From NCBI GenBank assembly GCA_018651605.1, contig JABIDS010000001.1:1-35433 (forward strand): a stretch of 35,433 nt of DNA, read 5' to 3'. This DNA is from an archaeon. GTDB lineage: Archaea; Nanobdellota; Nanobdellia; Pacearchaeales; GW2011-AR1. Below, one piece after another: positions 30,584-35,433 of the stretch. Each line of letters begins with the position of its first letter. The first letter of the stretch is position 1. Both the position numbers and the translations under genes were made by a program. The notes under the pieces are model-generated. The model did not search any database, had not been told where the DNA came from, and saw nothing but the letters and a program-made list of their open reading frames with translations.

Positions 30584-31096
30584 TTATCTTTTCTTCTTAT
30601 CAAGTCTTTCTTCAATTCTATTTAATTGTTTAATTATTTCTTTGATTTCTTTTTCTGCTCTTCTGTTAACATCATAATCATATTCTGCTCGCATTCTGTC
30701 TTTTTGTGATGCTCTGTTTTGACTCATTAAGATTATTGGGGCTTGAATTGCTGCTAAGCATGAAAGGATTAGGTTTAGTAAGATAAATGGATAGACATCT
30801 GTGAATGTTCCTCCTTTGATTAGACTTAGGATAAAATATCCTTCTGTTGCTACCCATAATGCTAGGAATATAAAGAATGCTATTATGAAAATCCAGCTTC
30901 CTGCCCATTTTGATAGTGCGTCAGAGGTTTTTTGTCCGATGGTTAGTTTTCTTTTGTCAAAGCCAAATGGTTTTGATATTGTTTTAACAATGTCATCTCC
31001 GATTTCTCCTACTTTTTTTGCAGGCATTACTAGAGGGGTATTGGCTTCTTTTTTAACTTGTTTTCCAACTTTTTTTAATCTCTTTTTTGCGTCCAT
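30584..31096 (-). CDS. DUF1003 membrane protein
   Basis: 170 residues. A basic N-terminal region (MDAKKRLKKVGKQVKKEA) precedes the DUF1003 core: a first helix (SWIFIIAFFIFLALWVATE), a loop, a second helix (YPFILLNLILSCLAAIQAPIILMS) followed by the characteristic QNRASQKDRMRAEYDYDVNRRAE and a C-terminal coiled coil (IIKQLNRIEERLDKKKR). The function of the family is unknown. ATG 31096 is chosen because the TATA box at 31118-31126 lies 26 nt upstream; a longer in-frame start at 31366 would run over the divergent gene and adds non-protein-like sequence. Confidence 0.9.
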   Translation of the reverse strand: MDAKKRLKKVGKQVKKEANTPLVMPAKKVGEIGDDIVKTISKPFGFDKRKLTIGQKTSDALSKWAGSWIFIIAFFIFLALWVATEGYFILSLIKGGTFTDVYPFILLNLILSCLAAIQAPIILMSQNRASQKDRMRAEYDYDVNRRAEKEIKEIIKQLNRIEERLDKKKR

Positions 31097-31117
31097 GGTT
31101 GTACATAGTGAGGAGGG

Positions 31118-31126
31118 TTTAAATAA
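31118..31126 (-). promoter_or_regulatory. TATA box, leaderless promoter
   Basis: TTATTTAAA on the minus strand, centred 26 nt before ATG 31096; it fixes the short start. Confidence 0.65.
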
Positions 31127-31210
31127 GTTTTGGGGTTGGGTGTGGTTGTGTTGTCTTGTAGGTTTGTTATCTTGGTTTAGTTGTAACTTGATAGTGAAGA
31201 CAATGGAAAG

Positions 31211-31220
31211 GTTTTTAAAA
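31211..31220 (+). promoter_or_regulatory. TATA box, leaderless promoter
   Basis: GTTTTTAAAA centred about 25 nt before ATG 31241. Confidence 0.6.
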
Positions 31221-31240
31221 GGAAATTTGTTTTGATTTTT

Positions 31241-32017
31241 ATGAAACGAGCAATATATAGTTTTGGAAATGAAGTGTTTACTTTTTTTGCAAATAGGGTT
31301 GAAGAAGAACTTAATGCTAGAGATATTCCTCATATTTTTGTTGGTGGTAGTGCTGTGCAAGCCCATATACTTAAGAGATTGACAGATTCGTATGATACTG
31401 ATATTTCTACATTGGCGTCCAATGAGGGATTAAGATTTCAAGATTATATTAGGGCTACAGATGATATAGATTTAGCTTTAAAATTTCCAGAGGAAGATGA
31501 GAAAGATATTGCAGAAGTTAATACTGTTGGAAGTATTAGGGATTTTTGTGATGCTTTGTCTGGAGAATATATTTCAGGAACTGAAAAAAATATTTTTTCA
31601 TATGAGCTTGAAAGAAGAGGAATAACTAAACCTGTTTTTAAAATCAAGATTGATGAGGATGAAGAGGAAAGGATATTTATGAATCTTTCAAGGAAATCTA
31701 AAAATTTGAAAAAGTTATCTTTTAGTTGTTATAATGAATTTATAGATGCTGGTTCTGAGTTAGTGATTCCTTATTCAAAAGATTATAATTTGAAATTAAC
31801 TGTTCCTAAGTTGGAGCATGTTCTTGCTACGAAGATTTCTCAACTTAGGGCAAAGGATTTGATGGATATATCTAATCTTGTTAAGGTTGTTCATAGTGTT
31901 GGGGAAGAAGTAGATTTGGAAGAACTTGAAAGAATTTTAAAACCTGTTCATACTAAAAATTATGGACAGTTTCTTTCTTTAGTTGGACTTGATGGGCTTC
32001 ATCCTAATCTTTATTAA
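31241..32017 (+). CDS. Nucleotidyltransferase-like protein (AbiEii/MenA-type fold)
   Basis: 258 residues starting MKRAIYSFG. HIFVGGSAVQAHIL has the GG[S] motif of pol-beta-like nucleotidyltransferases, and RATDDIDLALKF gives the Asp-x-Asp metal ligands. The later block YNLKLTVPKLEHVLATKISQLRAKDLMDISNLV matches the substrate lysine and RxKDxxDI region of the AbiEii group of toxins and related enzymes. No partner antitoxin gene (AbiEi-like) flanks it, so a solitary toxin, a tRNA/nucleotide-modifying enzyme or a domesticated copy are all possible. The ATG at 31241 is preferred to a TTG at 31232 because of the TATA spacing. Confidence 0.82.
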   Translation: MKRAIYSFGNEVFTFFANRVEEELNARDIPHIFVGGSAVQAHILKRLTDSYDTDISTLASNEGLRFQDYIRATDDIDLALKFPEEDEKDIAEVNTVGSIRDFCDALSGEYISGTEKNIFSYELERRGITKPVFKIKIDEDEEERIFMNLSRKSKNLKKLSFSCYNEFIDAGSELVIPYSKDYNLKLTVPKLEHVLATKISQLRAKDLMDISNLVKVVHSVGEEVDLEELERILKPVHTKNYGQFLSLVGLDGLHPNLY

Positions 32018-32038
32018 CCCTTTATTCTTTGGGATTTG

Positions 32039-33460
32039 ATGAGTGTTAAAATTAAATCTGGTTTGGAGATTCATCAGCAGTTGGAGACGCATAAGTTGTT
32101 TTGTAATTGTCCGTCTGTTTTGAGGAATGATGAGCCAGAGTTTGAGGTTAGTCGGAAGTTGCATGCTGTTGCTGGTGAGTCTGGAGAGATTGATGTTGCG
32201 GCTAAGCATGAGGCTGAGTTGGATAAGAAATTTGTTTATCAAGGATATGGGACGACGTGTTTGGTTGAGTTGGATGAAGAGCCGCCTCATTTGATTAATC
32301 AAGAAGCTTTACAAACTACTTTGCATATTGCTTTACTTTTGAATTGTGAGATTATGTCGATTGCTCAGATAATGAGAAAAACAGTTGTTGATGGTTCTAA
32401 TACTTCTGGTTTTCAGAGAACTGTTTTGATTGCTCGGAATGGTTATGTTGAGACTTCTCTTGGTAAGGTTGGGATTAATGCTTTGTTGTTGGAAGAAGAT
32501 TCTGCTAGGCCTGTTAATGATGATGGTGATTTGAAGATTTATAAATTGGATAGATTGGGTGTTCCGTTGGTTGAGATAGCTACTGAGCCTGATATTAAAT
32601 CTGCTGAACATGCAAAAGAGACTGCTTTGTTGATTGGAGATATTTTGAGAAGTTGTAAGGTTAAGAGGGGGATTGGGACGATTCGACAGGATGTTAATAT
32701 TTCTATTCCTGGACATCCTCGTATTGAGATTAAGGGTTTTCAGGATCCTAAGATGATGATTAAAACTGTTGAAGTGGAGGTTGAGAGGCAGGAGAAGAAT
32801 TTGAAGTCTGGGAAAGATTTGAAGAGTGAGGTTCGTGGTGCTTTGCCTGATGGGAGTAGTAAGTTTCAGAGGCCAATGCCTGGAGCTTCAAGAATGTATC
32901 CTGAAACAGATTTGCCTTTGTTGAGAATTAGTCGGGATATTATTAATGATGCTAAAAGGACTTTGCCTAAATTGAGAAGTGAGATTAATGAGGAGCTTCG
33001 GAAGACTGGGTTGTCTGAGAATATGGTGAAGGCGATTCTTAAGGAGAATAAGGTTGAAGAGTTTAAGGCTTTGCTTGTGATTATTGATGAGCCTGTTTTT
33101 GTTGCGCAGGTTATGATTGAGTTGCCGAGGGAAATTGGGGCGCATGAAAGTGTTGAAGATATTAATAAAGTTTTGACAATGGATATTATTGAGAGTGTTT
33201 TGCAGGCTGTTAATGGTAAGAAGATTTCTCGAAGTGATGTTAAACATGTTATGGAAGAGATTGTTAAAGGGAAATCTTTTGATGAAGCTGTTAAGATTGA
33301 GAAGGTTGGAGTGGGGGAAATTGAGAGTTATGTTGCTAAGTTAATTAAGGAGAAACCTGGTTTGAGTGTTGGTGGATATATGGGGTTGGTTATGAAGGAG
33401 TTTAAGGGTAAGGTTGGTGGGAAAGATGTTGGTGAGGTTCTTGGGAAGTTGATGAAATAA
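32039..33460 (+). CDS. gatE: Glu-tRNA(Gln) amidotransferase subunit E lacking the GAD insertion
   Basis: The kinase and tRNA-binding subunit of GatDE: phosphorylates Glu-tRNA(Gln), then amidates it. 473 residues: KSGLEIHQQLETHKLFCNCP, IMRKTVVDGSNTSGFQRT, LLLEEDSARPV, YKLDRLGVPLVEIATEPDI, GIGTIRQDVNISI, IEIKGFQD, GASRMYPETDLPLLRI, and a YqeY-like C-terminal domain. Usual GatE has about 620 residues because an AspRS-like GAD domain lies between VERQE..L and EVRxALPDG. Here these two blocks are joined by only about ten residues (around 253-266), with an uninterrupted frame. ATG 32039 is used; the TTG one codon before is an alternative. No TATA box at leaderless distance is obvious; it follows the upstream gene by 21 nt and may be co-transcribed. 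Confidence 0.95.
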   Translation: MSVKIKSGLEIHQQLETHKLFCNCPSVLRNDEPEFEVSRKLHAVAGESGEIDVAAKHEAELDKKFVYQGYGTTCLVELDEEPPHLINQEALQTTLHIALLLNCEIMSIAQIMRKTVVDGSNTSGFQRTVLIARNGYVETSLGKVGINALLLEEDSARPVNDDGDLKIYKLDRLGVPLVEIATEPDIKSAEHAKETALLIGDILRSCKVKRGIGTIRQDVNISIPGHPRIEIKGFQDPKMMIKTVEVEVERQEKNLKSGKDLKSEVRGALPDGSSKFQRPMPGASRMYPETDLPLLRISRDIINDAKRTLPKLRSEINEELRKTGLSENMVKAILKENKVEEFKALLVIIDEPVFVAQVMIELPREIGAHESVEDINKVLTMDIIESVLQAVNGKKISRSDVKHVMEEIVKGKSFDEAVKIEKVGVGEIESYVAKLIKEKPGLSVGGYMGLVMKEFKGKVGGKDVGEVLGKLMK

Positions 33461-33469
33461 TTTTTAAAA

Positions 33470-33592
33470 AGGTTTAATTTCCTCCACCTGCAGAAAGCCG
33501 GCTTACGCCTTTTCCTTTCTGCACCAAATATCAAAATCTTTTTTGGGATTCATTTTATTCAGAAGAGTCTTTGATTGTTAAGAATATTTTTG
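33470..33592 (+). repeat. Dispersed structured element, copy E6
   Basis: GGTTTAATTTCCTCCACC leads into TGCAGAAA (33489-33496), pairing perfectly with TTTCTGCA (33516-33523) around GGC-TTAC-GCC (33500-33509). Then a less conserved TTCATTTTATTCAGAAGAG and GATTGTTAAGAATA tail. It lies in the convergent gap after gatE. The core is nearly the reverse complement of E7. Confidence 0.75.
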
Positions 33593-33596
33593 ATTT

Positions 33597-33761
33597 TTAA
33601 AAATAATTAATTATTGAGAAGTAAGATATAGCAAGTAAGATTATTGCGATGATTATTAGTAGAATTTTGAATAATGTTTTTTGGATTTTGAAGAATAGGT
33701 AGAGTGAGCCGAGGATGATGATTGTTACTGCAAAGATTAAGATTATTGTTTGGATGTCCAT
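33597..33761 (-). CDS. 54-residue two-helix membrane protein
   Basis: Reading MDIQTIILIFAVTIIILGSL, then a short basic turn (FFKIQKTLFK), a second helix (ILLIIIAIILLAISY) and FSIINYF. The hydrophobic profile is that of a helical hairpin. Support comes from a TATA box exactly 25 nt before the ATG (33782-33790), as for other genes here. A different longer frame over the same bases has no promoter and reads as low-complexity Asn/His. The function is unknown. Confidence 0.68.
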   Translation of the reverse strand: MDIQTIILIFAVTIIILGSLYLFFKIQKTLFKILLIIIAIILLAISYFSIINYF

Positions 33762-33781
33762 GTTTTTTAGAAGGGAGTTGG

Positions 33782-33790
33782 TTTAATAAA
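33782..33790 (-). promoter_or_regulatory. TATA box, leaderless promoter
   Basis: TTTATTAAA on the minus strand, centred 25 nt before ATG 33761; the main support for the small membrane-protein gene. Confidence 0.6.
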
Positions 33791-33802
33791 GTTTTGTTTT
33801 TA

Positions 33803-34378
33803 TTATATATCTTTGTTCCCAATCCCGGTTTTTATATTTATTTGTCTTTGAGACTGTTTGTCTTTTCTAAGTATTTCTGTAAAAGTTTTTGTTGGTTTTT
33901 CTCCATTTCTACTTTGATAAACCTCTGGATAATCTTTTATTAATTTTAGCTTTGCAGATTTGGCTATTTTATGATATAATGGGAAAACAAAATCTTGTGG
34001 GGAATAATTTCCTTTTTGAGATGGAGTGAAGCCTAGTTCTTTAGGATTTATTGGTTTTGTTCCTAGGAGTTCTTCTAAATCTTGTTTTGTGAATGTTGGT
34101 TTTCCTGTTTGATTTAATTCGTAAACTGCTATATCTAATCCTGATAATTGAGTTTCTTTGTCTTTGTCTTCAATATCTTTTAGAGTTCCTCTTCTAATTC
34201 TTGCTAAGAGTTGACTGGGTTTTATTCCAAACATTTCTGCTGCTTCTTGAAGGGTATAATTTTTTAATGGTTTGACGTCTTCTTCAGTTAGATATGGGAC
34301 TAATTTTTCTTTAAGATAATTATCAACCAAATTTTCAAATGAATGGTTTGCTTGTGGTAGATTTATAGTTTGAGGCAT
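33803..34378 (-). CDS. Hypothetical protein with a helix-turn-helix
   Basis: 191 residues beginning MPQTINLPQ. YTLQEAAEMFGIKPSQLLARIRRGTLKDI (about 60-90) has the shape of a MerR/excisionase-type HTH (a Lxx(A)AEMxGI..S.L..RI..G pattern). A second possible unit is PTFTKQDLEELLGTKPINPKELGF. The C-terminal part is basic (EILRKDKQSQRQINIKTG). It may be a DNA-binding regulator. ATG 34378 is chosen because the TATA box at 34399-34407 lies 25 nt upstream; the longer start at 34489 would overlap the aspS start. It diverges from aspS. Confidence 0.78.
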   Translation of the reverse strand: MPQTINLPQANHSFENLVDNYLKEKLVPYLTEEDVKPLKNYTLQEAAEMFGIKPSQLLARIRRGTLKDIEDKDKETQLSGLDIAVYELNQTGKPTFTKQDLEELLGTKPINPKELGFTPSQKGNYSPQDFVFPLYHKIAKSAKLKLIKDYPEVYQSRNGEKPTKTFTEILRKDKQSQRQINIKTGIGNKDI

Positions 34379-34398
34379 GATAATTTTTGAATTTTCCC

Positions 34399-34407
34399 TT
34401 TTAAATA
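34399..34407 (-). promoter_or_regulatory. TATA box, leaderless promoter
   Basis: TATTTAAAA on the minus strand, centred 25 nt before ATG 34378. Confidence 0.65.
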
Positions 34408-34444
34408 TTTTTAGGGTTTTTGAAGTATGTTCTAGAGTAAATAA

Positions 34445-34453
34445 TTTTATAAA
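34445..34453 (+). promoter_or_regulatory. TATA box of aspS, leaderless promoter
   Basis: TTTTATAAA centred 26 nt before ATG 34475; divergent from the HTH gene. Confidence 0.65.
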
Positions 34454-34474
34454 CCTTGAAAAACGTTTAATCTT

Positions 34475-35433
34475 ATGGATAGAACACATATTAAGGATGC
34501 ATTTAGTAAGAAGGGCGAGGTTTTGCTAAAGGGATGGGTGCATGATACTCGGGATTTGAGTAAGATTCGGTTTTTGATTTTGAAGGATGTTAGTGGGAGG
34601 ATTCAGACTCTTGGGATAAAAGGAGAGACAGATGAGGGTGTTTTTGATTTGATTGGAAATGTTCCTCGTGAAAGTGCTGTTGAAATTGTTGGTGAGTTGA
34701 AGGATAGTAAGCAGGCACCGGGTGGTAAGGAGCTTTTGATTAAGAATTTGAAAATTATTGCTGAAGCTGAACAGCCATTGCCGATTGATGTTTCTGATCA
34801 TTCTAAAACTGAGTTGCCTAAAAGATTGGATTATAGGTTTTTGGATTTGCATAGAGAAAGAGCTCAGGCAATTTTTAAAATTGAGTCTACAATGATGAAG
34901 GCTTATCGTGAGTTTATGATTAAGGAGGGGGCTTTGGAGGCTGTTTTTCCTTCGGTGATTGGTGCGAGTTCAGAGGGTGGAACTGAAATGTTTAAGTTAA
35001 AGTATTTTGAGAAAACCGCTTTTTTGTCTCAGAGTTGTCAATTGTATAAACAGATGTTGGCTTGTTCAATGGAAAAGGTTTTTACTATTTTTAGTGTTTG
35101 GAGGGCAGAGAAACATAATACTGTTCAGCATTTGAATGAATCAAGGCAGTTTGATTATGAAGAATGTTTTGTAGATGAATTTGATGTTATGGATGTTTTG
35201 GGTAGATGTGTACAGTTTATTGTTGGCCGAATTTTAGAGGCTCATGAGGAGGATTTGAAATTGTTGGAAGTTGATTTGAAAGTTCCTAAGGTTAAGTATT
35301 TTAAATTTGCAGAAGTTGTTGATTTGATGAAGAAAAATAAAACTCCTATGGAGAAATATGATTTGAGTAATGATGCAGAGAGAAAGTTGAATGATTTGTT
35401 TCCTGATACAATTGTTTTTGTTCATGATTGGCC
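34475..35433 (+). CDS. aspS: Aspartyl-tRNA synthetase, archaeal type (3' truncated), probably non-discriminating
   Basis: The first 319 residues are visible; the window ends inside the catalytic domain. The N-terminal OB-fold anticodon domain contains GWVHDTRDLSKIRFLILKD and QAPGGKELLI. The class II core then shows LPKRLDYRFLDLHRERAQAIF (motif 1 region), SEGGTEMFKLKYFEKTAFLSQS, QLYKQML, and FSVWRAEKHNTVQHLNES (motif 2). Some usually firm positions differ: SQSCQLYKQ instead of SQSPQLYKQ, and VFTIFSVWRAE instead of VFEIgPxFRAE. His23 in GWVH and Pro82 in APGG correspond to the residues linked with relaxed tRNA(Asp)/tRNA(Asn) recognition in archaeal AspRS. This fits the presence of gatB. Confidence 0.93.
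   Translation, partial: MDRTHIKDAFSKKGEVLLKGWVHDTRDLSKIRFLILKDVSGRIQTLGIKGETDEGVFDLIGNVPRESAVEIVGELKDSKQAPGGKELLIKNLKIIAEAEQPLPIDVSDHSKTELPKRLDYRFLDLHRERAQAIFKIESTMMKAYREFMIKEGALEAVFPSVIGASSEGGTEMFKLKYFEKTAFLSQSCQLYKQMLACSMEKVFTIFSVWRAEKHNTVQHLNESRQFDYEECFVDEFDVMDVLGRCVQFIVGRILEAHEEDLKLLEVDLKVPKVKYFKFAEVVDLMKKNKTPMEKYDLSNDAERKLNDLFPDTIVFVHDW

Noticed and set aside
30584-31366. 260-residue reading of the DUF1003 gene
   Set aside because: The extra 90 N-terminal residues are Asn/Lys/Thr low complexity, overlap the divergent gene, and lie upstream of the TATA box that marks ATG 31096.
32786-32850. Frameshift or deletion artefact as the cause of the short GatE
   Set aside because: The frame is continuous, both flanking family blocks are intact and no GAD-like sequence is found in other frames nearby; a clean domain loss is the simpler explanation.
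33607-33822. 71-residue minus-strand ORF overlapping the small membrane-protein gene
   Set aside because: Its translation is Asn/His/Leu low complexity and its start lies upstream of the TATA box; the other frame (33597-33761) gives two clean helices with a promoter.
34379-34489. N-terminal extension of the HTH gene
   Set aside because: It would overlap the aspS start and contains the gene's own TATA box; the shorter start has ideal promoter spacing.
1-35433. Insertion sequence or integrated virus
   Set aside because: No transposase, integrase, terminase or capsid gene and no target-site duplications were seen; the dispersed repeats have no associated enzyme gene.

Overview
The window comes from a small, AT-rich archaeal genome, most likely of the DPANN group (Pacearchaeota/Woesearchaeota-like; this placement is inference). 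Archaeal markers include the GatD/GatE amidotransferase, a TFE-alpha transcription factor, the DNA-repair protein Nre with a C-terminal PCNA-binding motif, an archaeal-type ProRS and AspRS, and a 'TGNVI' membrane-anchored protein of a kind I associate with these lineages. Most genes have a TATA box 25-26 nt before the ATG and no Shine-Dalgarno site, which indicates leaderless mRNAs. LeuRS and AlaRS, in contrast, look bacterial.

Layout. 1-4876: the 3' end of leuS, small unknown proteins and a short alaS. 5048-8736: an oxygen/peroxide-defence cluster (glutaredoxin, thioredoxin reductase, AhpC peroxiredoxin, a 36-residue Cys-rich protein), followed by glutamate dehydrogenase and hemerythrin. 8888-14664: small unknown proteins, a TFE with a histone-H1-like lysine tail, a rhomboid protease, a SpoIIM-like membrane protein and Nre. 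15056-22946: a DHH phosphoesterase, ProRS, tRNA-Arg(UCG), an amino-acid permease, a PH-domain/TGN membrane protein pair, a DMT transporter with a possible AUA start, and TatD. 22998-25879: an orphan methyltransferase-like/HTH protein and a Na/Pi-type transporter. 25900-35433: the amidotransferase neighbourhood (gatB, gatD, gatE) interleaved with a DEDD nuclease, a DUF1003 protein and an AbiEii-like nucleotidyltransferase, ending in a 3'-truncated AspRS.

The genes of the last region fit together. An AspRS with residues of the non-discriminating type would make Asp-tRNA(Asn), which GatCAB amidates. GatDE would amidate Glu-tRNA(Gln). GatE here lacks the AspRS-like GAD insertion domain.

The most unusual signal is outside the genes. 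A family of dispersed intergenic elements (at least seven copies, one inverted) shares a nested-hairpin core whose outer stem varies in sequence but keeps pairing (for example GCGAAAAT/ATTTTCGC, ACGAAAAT/ATTTTCGT, TGCAGAAA/TTTCTGCA, GCGGAAAG/CTTTCCGC). Two copies carry a 94-nt block that is 88/94 identical, with a compensatory stem change. The elements lie in tandem, convergent and divergent gaps, so they are not simply terminators.
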